This document shows positions 44,533 through 53,507 of a stretch of 64,000 nucleotides of DNA, in pieces. The stretch is from Corynebacterium auriscanis (GTDB lineage Bacteria; Actinomycetota; Actinomycetes; Mycobacteriales; Mycobacteriaceae), in contig NZ_CP047046.1 in NCBI RefSeq assembly GCF_030408435.1, positions 1,346,572-1,410,571 of the forward strand. Direction: 5' to 3'. A program made the position numbers and the translations under genes. The notes under the pieces are model-generated. The model was not told the DNA's origin. It saw nothing but the letters and a program-made list of their open reading frames with translations, and ran no database searches. Numbering within the stretch: the stretch's first letter is position 1; each line of letters opens with the position of its first letter.

Positions 44533-45435
44533 GTGCAATCCACCGAACGCAGACGACAGATTGTCTCCCTCGCCGCGGTGCAAGGTCGAGTCACAGTCAA
44601 CGAACTTGCCGATCGTTTTCGCGTAACGGCCGAAACTATTCGTCGCGACCTCGCCGCCCTCAATGACAGCGGGCTGCTTTATCGCGTACACGGCGGGGCC
44701 GTACCCGTGCCTAAGTACCACACTGAATACACCAGTGTGGAAACCCGCTCGAAAGCTAGTATTCAGGCCAAACTGGCCATCGGCCGAGAAGCCGCACAGC
44801 ATCTGCCTAAACCCGGTTCGACTATTTTTCTCGATGCCGGCACAACCACGGGCGTGCTGGCCGACTACCTAGCCGAACAGTCTGTCAGGGGCAACGCCCC
44901 CCATCTGATCGACGCAGACGGTGACGGAATCTCTCCCGGCCAGGCAGAGTCCCGCCGGGATCACTCATCGCCCACCCCCAACAGCGGGGCTACCACGCAC
45001 TTTCCCCCACTGCGGGTGATCACCAACTCCCTCCACATTGCCTACCGATTGGCAAACACGCCCTCCATTGACATTTTGCTTATCGGCGGTGACGTGCGCC
45101 CTCAATCCCGTGCCGTCGTTGGTCCCATCGCCACCCGACAACTGGGTGTGCTTCACGCGGATGTCGCTTTCATCGGTACAAACGCACTCACCATGGCACA
45201 TGGGCTTTCTACTCCCGACGCCGCGGAGGGAGCAATCAAGCGCTGCATGGTCACCAATGCCGACCGTGTCGTCGCCCTATGCGATTCCTCAAAGTTCGGC
45301 TTGGACTACCTGGTCAGTTTTGCCTCCATTGACGATTTATCAATGCTCGTGACTGATCCCGGGGCGCCCGATACTTACGTACAGGCGCTCAAAGATTCGG
45401 GAATCGACGTGGTCTTTGCCCAGCCTGGCACCTAG
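44533..45435 (+). CDS. sugR: DeoR-family regulator, SugR-like
   Basis: 300 residues. The DeoR helix-turn-helix is at residues 19-46 (RVTVNELADRFRVTAETIRRDL), then GLLYRVHGGAV. The sugar-phosphate sensor domain begins near 75 and has IFLDAGTTTGVLADYL and VITNSLHIAYRLA, with FIGTNALTMAHGLSTPDAAEG later. About 40 extra residues (117-159, Asp/Gly/Ser-rich) interrupt the sensor domain, unlike ordinary members of about 255 residues. In C. glutamicum the gene after lexA is sugR, repressor of PTS genes; the PTS genes are missing here. GTG start with GGAG and AGGA upstream. Its TAG stop overlaps the uraA stop in CTAG. Confidence 0.83.
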   Translation: MQSTERRRQIVSLAAVQGRVTVNELADRFRVTAETIRRDLAALNDSGLLYRVHGGAVPVPKYHTEYTSVETRSKASIQAKLAIGREAAQHLPKPGSTIFLDAGTTTGVLADYLAEQSVRGNAPHLIDADGDGISPGQAESRRDHSSPTPNSGATTHFPPLRVITNSLHIAYRLANTPSIDILLIGGDVRPQSRAVVGPIATRQLGVLHADVAFIGTNALTMAHGLSTPDAAEGAIKRCMVTNADRVVALCDSSKFGLDYLVSFASIDDLSMLVTDPGAPDTYVQALKDSGIDVVFAQPGT

Positions 45436-46748
45436 TCAAGCTGTCTACTTTGTTGCCCCTCACCCACATGGTCGTAGAGCCAACGCATCGCTGGGTAGGC
45501 CACGATGATCCCCACCGAACCCCATGCAATTCCCTCCAGCGCGATAGAGCCCACATTGAGGGTAAGGTTGCCGATGCCTGCAACGAGCGCTACAGCCGCT
45601 GCCGTCAGGTTCACGGGGTCAGTCAGCTTCACCTTGTTATCCTGCCAAATACGCACTCCCAGCAGACCGATCATGCCGTAGAGCACGATCGTTGCCCCGC
45701 CAAGAACTCCGGCTGGAATCGTCAGGATCACGGCGCCGAATTTAGGAATGAAGGCCAAGATGATTGCGAAGGTCGCCGCCACCCAATAGGCAGCAGAAGA
45801 ATAAACACGGGTAGCGGCCATCACCCCGATGTTCTCCGCATACGTCGTAGTGCCACTTCCACCACACCCACCCGCGAGGACAGTGGCGGCACCATCAGCC
45901 ATCAACGCGGGCCCCGCCAGGTCATCCAGGTTGCGCTGAGTCATGGTTGCTACGGCCTTCACATGCCCGACGTTTTCCGCAATGAGCACCACCACTACTG
46001 GCAAGGTCACTGCCACTGCTGCCAGGTGAAATTCGGGCTGGTGAAACTGTGGCAGTCCAACCCATCGGGCGGCGGCGATCGCTTCCCGGGACTCGCTACT
46101 AATGCCACCGGTGGTCCATGCGAACACCCAGCCAATAGTCACCCCCAGCAAAATCGCGAGGCGCCCCAGCATTCCCCGCCCCGCCACGGTGATCAATACG
46201 ATCGCCAACAATGTGACCCCAGCAATAAGAGGCTGCTTCTCCACGTTGGCGGTGGCAGTTGGCGCCAAGTTCAATCCGATGAGCGCAACAATTGCGCCAG
46301 TCACGGCAGGCGGCATCACGGCGTCGATAACGCCTCGGCCCAAAGCAGTAACCACAATGCCTACAGCGATGAGGACCGCGCCCGCAGCAATGACACCGCC
46401 CAGCTGGGCGCCGATTCCCTGCGCTTGCGTCGCGGTCAATGGAGCGATAAATGCAAAAGAGCTACCCAAGTACGACGGCAGTCGATTTCGGGTGGCCAGC
46501 AGAAACAGGATGGTTCCCACACCAGAAAACAGCAAAGTGGTGTTCACAGGAAAACCGGTGAGGGTCGGCACCAACAACGTGGCACCAAACATTGCAATGA
46601 CGTGCTGCATTCCGATTCCGATGGTGCGACCCCACGATAGGCGCTCTTCGGGCGCGACTACCTCGCCAAAACCGATAGTCTTGCCGTCACCGTGTAGGGC
46701 CCACCCAAACCAGGAGCCGTGTTCCGGGGATTTTAAATGGTTACTCAC
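45432..46748 (-). CDS. uraA: Uracil/xanthine permease (NCS2 family)
   Basis: 438 residues with about 14 hydrophobic segments. Nucleobase-proton symporter. Visible NCS2 features: GMQHVIAMFGATLLVPTLTG near residue 47, LATRNRLPSYLGSSFAFIAP, the substrate-region motif VLIAENVGHVKAVA, GGCGGSGTTTYAENIGVMA, and late helices. The start is GTG at 46748 with TAGAGT 8 nt upstream; GAGG could also serve as ribosome site. It is convergent with the SugR-like gene and shares the CTAG stop palindrome with it. Confidence 0.92.
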   Translation of the reverse strand: MSNHLKSPEHGSWFGWALHGDGKTIGFGEVVAPEERLSWGRTIGIGMQHVIAMFGATLLVPTLTGFPVNTTLLFSGVGTILFLLATRNRLPSYLGSSFAFIAPLTATQAQGIGAQLGGVIAAGAVLIAVGIVVTALGRGVIDAVMPPAVTGAIVALIGLNLAPTATANVEKQPLIAGVTLLAIVLITVAGRGMLGRLAILLGVTIGWVFAWTTGGISSESREAIAAARWVGLPQFHQPEFHLAAVAVTLPVVVVLIAENVGHVKAVATMTQRNLDDLAGPALMADGAATVLAGGCGGSGTTTYAENIGVMAATRVYSSAAYWVAATFAIILAFIPKFGAVILTIPAGVLGGATIVLYGMIGLLGVRIWQDNKVKLTDPVNLTAAAVALVAGIGNLTLNVGSIALEGIAWGSVGIIVAYPAMRWLYDHVGEGQQSRQLD

Positions 46749-46756
46749 AGCCTCAA

Positions 46757-46762
46757 ACTCTA
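46757..46762 (-). promoter_or_regulatory. -10 box, leaderless uraA candidate
   Basis: TAGAGT on the minus strand ends 8 nt before the GTG start of uraA. Confidence 0.35.
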
Positions 46763-46769
46763 AAGGCTG

Positions 46770-48242
46770 TTATTGCCGGATAGTGAATTGATCCAATTCC
46801 GCGGCAACCTGGGCGGGGAGACGGACCTCTAGTCGCGTTCCGTTTTCGTCATAGCTCTCAGACAAAACGGTGCCTAGTTCATGCACCCGGGCCACCACGT
46901 CCCCGCGGTCGAACGGCACATGCAGCACTACCTGGCAATCGAGCGAATTGAGGAACAGTTCCAATCGCGTTTCGAGCTCAGCCACACCTTCACCCGTGTG
47001 CGCGGAGACAAATACCACATCGCTCAAACGGTGACGTAATTCCGCGAGAACCAAGGGATCAGCTTTGTCGATTTTGTTGACCACCAAAATTTCGGGTGGA
47101 GCCTGCTCGCCGCTTTCTTCCACGATTTCACCGATGACTTTGTTTACAGCGGCGATCTGCTCCAGTGGGAATGGATCCGAACCGTCCACCACGTGCAGCA
47201 CCACATCCGCGGCCATGACCTCTTCCAAGGTGGAACGGAAAGCCTCTACCAATTGCGTGGGCAGATGGCGCACGAATCCAACGGTATCGGTGAAGATGAC
47301 TGCGCGGCCATCGGCCAATTCGGCACGACGCGTCGTGGGATCCAAGGTCGCGAACAACGCATCTTCGACTAGTACGCCGGCGCCGGTCAAGGCATTAATC
47401 AACGACGACTTACCGGCGTTGGTGTACCCTGCGATAGCGACCTGCGCAATCGCAGCAGAATCACGGCGTTCGCGCTTAATATCGCGCGACTTTTTCATTC
47501 CCGCAATCTCTTTTCGCAACCGTGCCATTTCGGCACGCAACCTGCGACGATCCGCCTCGATCTTCGTTTCACCCGGGCCACGCAGCCCCACACCGCCATT
47601 GGCTCCGGCACGTCCACCGGCCTGACGAGACAGCGCACCGCCCCACCCGCGCACGCGCGTAATGAGGTATTCCATCTGAGCCAAAGCAACCTGGGCTTTA
47701 CCTTCCTTGGATTTCGCATGCTGGGCGAAGATATCCAAGATGAGCATGGTGCGGTCGATTACTTTTACGTCCAGAGCCTTCTCCAGAGCGATCATTTGTC
47801 CCGGGCTCAATTCGCCGTCGCAAATCACGGTATCCGAACCGGTTTCCACGACAACCTGCCGTAGCTCGTCCACCTTGCCTCTCCCGATGTACGTTCCAGC
47901 ATCGGGCTTATCTCGCTTTTGATAGGTAATATCTGCGATTTCCGATCCAGCGGTTTCTGCCAGCGCGGCCAGTTCCTCGAGCCGCGCCTCAATTTGCTCC
48001 ACGGTCCCTTCGGTCCACACACCTACCAGCACCACCTTTTCGAGGCGGAGTTTGCGGTACTCAACGTCATAACCGTCGGCTTGCTCATCGGTGTAAGTGC
48101 TGGTTCCGCGTGTGAGCCTGCGCAAGGAGGAACGTGCTTCCAAATCCAGCTCACCAATGGTTGGCGTGGTGGCGTCGATAAAAAAGTTTTCCCCTTCGGT
48201 AGCGCGCTCAGCGCCGGGGTAAAGCTTGCTTTCTTCAGTCAT
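46770..48242 (-). CDS. hflX: GTPase HflX
   Basis: 490 residues. Ribosome-associated GTPase that splits stalled or hibernating ribosomes after stress. The N-terminal HflX domain shows AGTYIGRGKVDELRQVV and DGELSPGQMIALEKALDVKVIDRT, then the Gly-rich helix linker GGAGANGGVGLRGPGETKIE. The G domain has GYTNAGKSSLINALTG (G1), FTDTVGFVRHLP (G3) and VVNKIDKADP (G4). The first 55 residues are a corynebacterial extension. The gene is on the minus strand before the divergent Cys-tailed gene at 48324. Confidence 0.94.
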   Translation of the reverse strand: MTEESKLYPGAERATEGENFFIDATTPTIGELDLEARSSLRRLTRGTSTYTDEQADGYDVEYRKLRLEKVVLVGVWTEGTVEQIEARLEELAALAETAGSEIADITYQKRDKPDAGTYIGRGKVDELRQVVVETGSDTVICDGELSPGQMIALEKALDVKVIDRTMLILDIFAQHAKSKEGKAQVALAQMEYLITRVRGWGGALSRQAGGRAGANGGVGLRGPGETKIEADRRRLRAEMARLRKEIAGMKKSRDIKRERRDSAAIAQVAIAGYTNAGKSSLINALTGAGVLVEDALFATLDPTTRRAELADGRAVIFTDTVGFVRHLPTQLVEAFRSTLEEVMAADVVLHVVDGSDPFPLEQIAAVNKVIGEIVEESGEQAPPEILVVNKIDKADPLVLAELRHRLSDVVFVSAHTGEGVAELETRLELFLNSLDCQVVLHVPFDRGDVVARVHELGTVLSESYDENGTRLEVRLPAQVAAELDQFTIRQ

Positions 48243-48310
48243 TAGCTACTATTTTTGCACGTTTACCTGCACGAAACCAATCCGATGCGGGTCATTCACA
48301 CTGTGGGGTC

Positions 48311-48316
48311 TACAGT
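48311..48316 (+). promoter_or_regulatory. -10 box, leaderless gene at 48324
   Basis: TACAGT ends 7 nt before the ATG at 48324, supporting that start over the upstream in-frame one at 48255. Confidence 0.5.
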
Positions 48317-48323
48317 GGGATTC

Positions 48324-49127
48324 ATGATTGCTGAGCTGACGAGTGTTGGTCTTCAATTCCCACAGTGGCAGGACGCGCTAGAGGCCGCTTATGCTTCTGG
48401 GCGTTTAGCCGTATCGGGCGAGGTCGAGGGTGGACAGGTCCTCCAATACGATGATCCCAGCGGAGCCCGGCTGGTGATTCTTACCGCCCCACCATATGGT
48501 TCTTTCGCTAGCTTTTCCGGCGGGGTGGGCACCAGCGCGCACATTTCCATGATCAACGAGGTTGTTGGCGTGCTGGACATCGTCGACGATAGCCCAGCGC
48601 TGCAAACAAGCAACCAAGATGCGCCGGTCGTTTCCTCCGTCACCGCGACCATTGCACAGGGCCCCATGCTGGCCGATATCACTAGCATGCAGTACCAACC
48701 GGTGGAAGTGACCGCTTTGGCCGTCGATGTTTCACTTTTTACCGACGCCACGTTCTTCGCCGCCGCCGGTGGCACCTCTGTGGGAACTGTGGAATCGATC
48801 GGGCTTTCCGAGATGAATTCGGGAGCTGCAGCGCCACACTCCAAAGCACACATCGCGGTGGAGACTACGGAGGTTGTGAAACGCACGTCGGACCTGACTG
48901 GACAGTCGTTCTGGGTGTGCACCGTACACTCGCCGTTCGAGTTTACGGTGGTACTGCCGGAAAGCGCCGGGGATCTTGCCGCATTAGCGACGAGCATTAA
49001 CGGCCAGCCCCGTCCGCTCATTCTGTCAGGAGATGTCGCCTTCACCGCCACCGCCATCGAAGCCGCCAGCTGCGCCACCAGTGGAGGTTGCGGGTCCGGC
49101 AACTGTGGCTGCGGCGGGGCCCACTAG
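48324..49127 (+). CDS. Conserved hypothetical protein with Cys/Gly-rich C-terminal tail
   Basis: 267 residues from ATG 48324. I do not recognise a fold. No signal or membrane segment is evident; the body alternates beta-like segments ([52 protein letters not shown]). The last 20 residues, [20 protein letters not shown], hold four Cys in a Gly-rich setting, which suggests metal or thiol chemistry. MiaB in this window ends with a similar CATGGCGCE tail. It lies between divergent hflX and convergent dapF. The function is open. Confidence 0.7.
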   Translation: MIAELTSVGLQFPQWQDALEAAYASGRLAVSGEVEGGQVLQYDDPSGARLVILTAPPYGSFASFSGGVGTSAHISMINEVVGVLDIVDDSPALQTSNQDAPVVSSVTATIAQGPMLADITSMQYQPVEVTALAVDVSLFTDATFFAAAGGTSVGTVESIGLSEMNSGAAAPHSKAHIAVETTEVVKRTSDLTGQSFWVCTVHSPFEFTVVLPESAGDLAALATSINGQPRPLILSGDVAFTATAIEAASCATSGGCGSGNCGCGGAH

Positions 49128-49218
49128 TACGGCATGGCCCCAGCAAGAGCTGAGGGCTCTAGCGTTGCCGGCGTCCAGTGAGACTGCAGCGCCCACCAGA
49201 GTTTCAACAGCTTAGTGG

Positions 49219-50169
49219 CTACACAACCATCTCGCCTCGAGCGACGATCTCCGCGGGTCCAGTGAGGATCGCGGCGTCTTCAGTAATGTCTACCATCACT
49301 TGGCCACCGGGGATGTTCACGGTGACCGTGCCGAATTCCTGTTCGGCGTCGGCCAACGCGGCCACCGCGGCTGCTACCGTTCCCGTGCCACAGCTGCGGG
49401 TTTCCCCCACACCTCGCTCATGTACGCGCATGTGAATAGCACCGTTCTCTAAGGGCGTGAGAATTTCCACATTCACCCCATTGGGGAAGAACGCATTATC
49501 CCACTCCACGGGCTGACCCACGGGCAAGGTTGCCAAGTCAGTCGCCGTGAGGTTGGGAATAACCGCAGCCAGGTGGGGATTCCCCATGTCCACGCCCAGC
49601 CCGGCCAGCTTGAACCCTCCCACCGTGGCAGTGGACATCCCCGTAACCTCCGGTTGGCCCATGTTCACGCTGACGTATGCGTGCACCTCATCAGCACTGT
49701 GAATGGTGACGAGCTTACGACCCGCACGCGTTCCTACTCCCACCTGCAGTGGGAATTCTGGTTTATCCCCGCCCACCAGATGTTCTGCGACCAGCACGTG
49801 AGCGAACGCGCGCACACCATTGCCGCACATCTCCGCGATTGAACCATCCGCATTGCGGTAATCCATAAACCACTCCTCCCCCTGGATGGCGGACGATGGG
49901 TCATCAGGGGCCGGGGCGAGAATGGATTCGTCGACGACGCGGGCGTCGATAAGAGAAGCAGCAGTCGCCACACGAATCACACCATCCCCGCCGATACCCG
50001 CACGGCGATCGGCAATTCGGCGCACCCGTTCGTCGGTCAGATCAACCGCGACGGATGGGTCGACGAGGAAGACGAAATCGTTCTCCGTGCCATGCGCCTT
50101 GATGAAGCGCGTGGCCGCCCCCTCCGGGAAGCTCACACCGGGCTCGTGGGCAGATTGTGTGTCAGTCAT
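49219..50169 (-). CDS. dapF: Diaminopimelate epimerase
   Basis: 316 residues. Converts LL- to meso-diaminopimelate for peptidoglycan and lysine. The two catalytic Cys are in EMCGNGVRAFAHV and ETRSCGTGTVAAAV, and the start region FIKAHGTENDFVFLVDP is typical. The ATG at 50169 (MTDTQSAHEPG) is used; the longer frame runs into miaA. There is an insertion of about 20 residues before the first Cys (LAPAPDDPSSAIQGEEW). It follows miaA with 11 nt between. Confidence 0.95.
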   Translation of the reverse strand: MTDTQSAHEPGVSFPEGAATRFIKAHGTENDFVFLVDPSVAVDLTDERVRRIADRRAGIGGDGVIRVATAASLIDARVVDESILAPAPDDPSSAIQGEEWFMDYRNADGSIAEMCGNGVRAFAHVLVAEHLVGGDKPEFPLQVGVGTRAGRKLVTIHSADEVHAYVSVNMGQPEVTGMSTATVGGFKLAGLGVDMGNPHLAAVIPNLTATDLATLPVGQPVEWDNAFFPNGVNVEILTPLENGAIHMRVHERGVGETRSCGTGTVAAAVAALADAEQEFGTVTVNIPGGQVMVDITEDAAILTGPAEIVARGEMVV

Positions 50170-50180
50170 GGTGCCCCAGC

Positions 50181-51113
50181 CTACCGTGAGCGGACCAGTT
50201 GTAACGCACGTCCGATTGCATCGGGCTGATTGGCCGGTATCCATTGCACGCGAGGATCACGGCGGAACCAACTACGCTGCCTGCGGGCATAACGGCGAGT
50301 GCCAATCACCGTGGCCTCCCGCGCCTGTGCTTCCGTCATGTGCTCGTCTAAGTAGTCCAACACCTGGGCGTAACCAATCGCCTGACCAGCCGTGGAATCG
50401 CGGCGCAGTCCTGCAGCTTTCAACCGCTCGACTTCCGCTACGAGGCCACGCTCAAACATGATGTCCACGCGCTGTTCCAGTCGTGGATTCAACCATTCCG
50501 CATCCGCCTGCAAACCCAAGATGTCCATGTTCCACCGCGCCGGGCGGTCTTTGGGTGGCTGAGAGGCGGCAAACGGTTTGCCTGTGAGCTCAATGACCTC
50601 CAGAGCACGAACTGTGCGACGTGGATCCCGGGCTTCAATAATCGAGGCCGCCTGGGGATCAACCGTTGCTAAATGCGCGTGTAGTGCTTCCACCCCGATC
50701 TCTGCCAGTGTGCTTTCCCACTTCCCACGGACCGCAGGGTCGGTGGGAGGAAAGTCCCATTCATCGACCAAGGCCTGCACGTACATCATGGAGCCACCCA
50801 CAAATATGGGTGTTTTACCGCGGGCCATTATTGCTTCGGCATCGGCAATCGCGCCCACGCGGTATTCGGCTACGGAAGCCGGTTTGGTCACCGGCCAGAT
50901 ATCCAGCTGGTGGTGCGGGATGCCCTCGCGTTCGGCCACGGTGAGCTTAGCGGTGCCAATATCCATGCCTTGATAAAGCTGCATGGAATCGATGTTGATA
51001 ATTTCACCACCGAGTTCGTGCGCGAGCGCGAGAGACATTGCTGATTTCCCCGCGCCCGTCGGCCCCACCACCGCCACTGGGTTAATCCCATTGGTGGCGC
51101 TAATTCCATTCAT
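50181..51113 (-). CDS. miaA: tRNA dimethylallyltransferase
   Basis: 310 residues. Adds dimethylallyl to A37 of tRNAs reading UNN codons; MiaB then methylthiolates it. The P-loop AVVGPTGAGKSAMSLALA is near residue 15, then INIDSMQLYQGMDIGTAK and GIPHHQLDIWP, and the tRNA-contact region RRYARRQRSWFRRDPRVQW at the C-terminus. TAGACT lies 8 nt before the ATG, so it may be leaderless. It probably forms an operon with dapF. Confidence 0.95.
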   Translation of the reverse strand: MNGISATNGINPVAVVGPTGAGKSAMSLALAHELGGEIINIDSMQLYQGMDIGTAKLTVAEREGIPHHQLDIWPVTKPASVAEYRVGAIADAEAIMARGKTPIFVGGSMMYVQALVDEWDFPPTDPAVRGKWESTLAEIGVEALHAHLATVDPQAASIIEARDPRRTVRALEVIELTGKPFAASQPPKDRPARWNMDILGLQADAEWLNPRLEQRVDIMFERGLVAEVERLKAAGLRRDSTAGQAIGYAQVLDYLDEHMTEAQAREATVIGTRRYARRQRSWFRRDPRVQWIPANQPDAIGRALQLVRSR

Positions 51114-51121
51114 GACTTGCC

Positions 51122-51127
51122 AGTCTA
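51122..51127 (-). promoter_or_regulatory. -10 box, leaderless miaA
   Basis: TAGACT on the minus strand ends 8 nt before the miaA ATG. Confidence 0.5.
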
Positions 51128-51238
51128 GCCCTCCACCCCCCAGGAGGCCTCACACAGTGGCGAGGAATAAGTGGGGAGTAATTCCACCCAAGAATGTAAG
51201 AATCTGCCATACTCGGCAGAAGAAGGAATCGCACCCGT

Positions 51239-51271
51239 TAGCTATTCCATAGCTGTTCTATAGCTATTCCA
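51239..51271 (+). repeat. 11-bp tandem repeat, three copies
   Basis: TAGCTATTCCA, TAGCTGTTCTA, TAGCTATTCCA follow each other without gaps between miaA and the DUF349 gene. About 35 bp upstream is an inverted repeat TCTGCC-ATACTC-GGCAGA. The 11-bp period is close to one helical turn, so the sites would face the same side of the DNA. Confidence 0.8.
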
Positions 51272-51366
51272 CGGCAGCCGTGACGCGCGGCAAGAATGAA
51301 AGTCCCGCTCTGGAGAGCATTCACTCAGTTTCTAGCCCTCCAGGCGCGGGAGCAAGGAGTACCACG

Positions 51367-52752
51367 ATGACCAACCGACCGCATGATCGGGCGAATGCTA
51401 ACCAGCAGGACCCACAGTCCCAGCCAAAGCCTCAGCCAAGGCCTCAGCCAAAGCCTAGCCCTGCTGCTCTGGCCAACAACCGCACTGCAGTGAAAGGCGC
51501 GCAAGCACTGACGGGCAGCGTGCACATCCCGCACAACGATCCAGCCAAGTGGGGTCGCGTGGAGGACGACGGCACTGCATATGTCGTGACTTCTCACGGT
51601 GAAAGACACATCGGTGACTTTAAAGCCGGAACCCCCGAGGAGGGCCTAGCGCACTTCGGCGCCCGTTACGACGACGTCTCCACGGAGATTGCGTTGCTTG
51701 AAATGCGCCTGACCACCCACCCGGAAGAAGCGCGTCGCATCCGTTCAGATGCCGCGAAAATCCGCGAGGACCTCGATACCGCCGCCATCATCGGAGACAT
51801 CGAAAGCCTGCAGACCCGTTTGGCTTCTATTGCCACGCAGTCAGTGGGGGTCGAGCAGCAGGTCGAGTCCTTGAAGGAGCGCCGTCGGTCAGAGGCCACC
51901 GAGCGCAAGGAAGCACTCGCAACCGAGGCTGAAAAACTGGCTGCGGATTCCACGGACTGGAAGGCAACGGGAGATCGCCTGCGCGCCATCGTCGACGAAT
52001 GGAAATCTATCAAGGGCGTGGATCGCAAGACCGACGATCAATTGTGGAAACGCTACGCAGCGGCCCGCGATAATTTCCGCAAGCGGCGGGGAGCACACTT
52101 CGCCGAGCTAGATCGCAACCGTATGGCCGTGAAAAACGTCAAGGAAAACCTAGTTGAGCGCGCCGAAGCACTGCAGGATTCCACCGATTGGGCAGAGACC
52201 TCCCGCGCTTACCGCGAGCTTATGAAGGAATGGAAAGCCGCCGGCCGAGCACACCGCGACGTTGATGACAAGCTATGGCAACGCTTCCGCGCAGCGCAGG
52301 ATAAGTTCTTCGATGCCCGCAAAGCCAACGATGCGAAGCGCGACGAGGAATTCTTAGCGAACGCCCAAGCCAAGCAGAAGCTCTTAGATGACTATGATGC
52401 CAAGGTCGACCCCTCCACCCACGGTGTGGAGAAGTCCCGCGAGGCTCTTCACGAGCTGCAGGAAAAGTGGGAAGACATCGGGTATGTCCCCCGTGGACAA
52501 GTGCGTGAATTTGAAGACAAAATCGCAGCTGTAGAGCGGCGTGTGTCCGAGGCCGCCGATGCTGAATGGCGCCGCACCGACCCAGAAGCGCAATCCAGAA
52601 TTGCACAGTTTCAGGCCAAAGCCGACCAGTACAGCCAAGAAGCTGAGGCCGCCGAAGCTAAGGGCAATAGCAAAAAAGCCGCCACGCTCCGGGAGCAGGC
52701 GGCTCAGTGGCAGCAGTGGGCAGATACCGCTGCAGCAGCTATCGAGAGTTAG
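51367..52752 (+). CDS. DUF349 coiled-coil protein
   Basis: 461 residues. After a Pro/Gln-rich N-terminus (QSQPKPQPRPQPKPSPAA) and a short globular domain (WGRVEDDGTAYVVTSHGERHIG), the rest is helical with three or four DUF349 repeats: WKATGDRLRAIVDEWKSIKG, WAETSRAYRELMKEWKAAGR and similar, each with Trp and a KLWKRF-type end. The family occurs in actinobacteria (Rv2731) and others; its role is uncertain, with suggestions of nucleic-acid or ribosome contacts. AAGGAG lies 8 nt before the ATG. Its stop overlaps that of the convergent membrane gene. Confidence 0.87.
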   Translation: MTNRPHDRANANQQDPQSQPKPQPRPQPKPSPAALANNRTAVKGAQALTGSVHIPHNDPAKWGRVEDDGTAYVVTSHGERHIGDFKAGTPEEGLAHFGARYDDVSTEIALLEMRLTTHPEEARRIRSDAAKIREDLDTAAIIGDIESLQTRLASIATQSVGVEQQVESLKERRRSEATERKEALATEAEKLAADSTDWKATGDRLRAIVDEWKSIKGVDRKTDDQLWKRYAAARDNFRKRRGAHFAELDRNRMAVKNVKENLVERAEALQDSTDWAETSRAYRELMKEWKAAGRAHRDVDDKLWQRFRAAQDKFFDARKANDAKRDEEFLANAQAKQKLLDDYDAKVDPSTHGVEKSREALHELQEKWEDIGYVPRGQVREFEDKIAAVERRVSEAADAEWRRTDPEAQSRIAQFQAKADQYSQEAEAAEAKGNSKKAATLREQAAQWQQWADTAAAAIES

Positions 52753-53507
52753 TCCTCTTTAGGCTGGTCCGCGGGTGCATCCTGCAGGGCGCGGCGCTGC
52801 CGGCGGCGCTCCGCGACAATCGCGCGACGGTCATCCACGAAATCATTGACCTGCTCGCGCTCCTGCAGCCCTGTGCGCAATCGCTGCTGCTTGAGACGGG
52901 ATTTCTCGTCCCGGTGGGCCTCCTCGCGCCGAGCCTTAGCAAGGGCCCTTTGCAGCGGAGTTTTGCGGAACAAGAGGATCGACAACGTGACAAACAGGAT
53001 CGTCAGGCATACGGCCGCGAAAATCAGGCCGTAAGCAGGTCCCTCACCGGGATCCGTCACCGGACGCGATTGGCGAATCCAGATCGCGAAAGCAGAATAC
53101 CACCACGCCACTCCGACGAAGAACCAGTTCACCCACGCGACCAGCCACGACCGCGACACAATTGTTCCCGCGGTCAGTAGAACGCCGCCGGTTAGCGCCA
53201 GCCAGCTGAAAGCGCGCTCGGGTAACTTAGTATTGAACTGTTGGGCTACCGGGGAATTAAACAGCACATCGTAGCCCTTGACCTGCCCCGCGTGTGGCAG
53301 AAAGATCGCGAGCAGCACGCCGAAGATTCCAATCGCCAGGAAAGGCAGGAACGGCTGATAATTTACATCGCGCGCCGCCTTCTTTTCGGCAGATTCCAGA
53401 TCACCGCGGTACTGTGCTAGGGCATCCGCCCGCTTCGGGTTAGCTGTCGCAGTTCGCTGCGCACTAGCTTCCTGCGGGTTTGTCTCTTGCGTGTCTCGAT
53501 TACTCAC
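52749..53507 (-). CDS. Conserved membrane protein (Rv2732c-like)
   Basis: 252 residues from GTG 53507, which has AGGAGGA upstream; the longer ATG at 53528 is inside miaB. Four hydrophobic helices ([79 protein letters not shown]) sit between a charged N-terminus and a strongly basic C-terminal 65 residues. It corresponds to the mycobacterial gene next to miaB. The GTG overlaps the miaB stop by a few nt, so translation is likely coupled. Function unknown. Confidence 0.75.
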   Translation of the reverse strand: MSNRDTQETNPQEASAQRTATANPKRADALAQYRGDLESAEKKAARDVNYQPFLPFLAIGIFGVLLAIFLPHAGQVKGYDVLFNSPVAQQFNTKLPERAFSWLALTGGVLLTAGTIVSRSWLVAWVNWFFVGVAWWYSAFAIWIRQSRPVTDPGEGPAYGLIFAAVCLTILFVTLSILLFRKTPLQRALAKARREEAHRDEKSRLKQQRLRTGLQEREQVNDFVDDRRAIVAERRRQRRALQDAPADQPKED

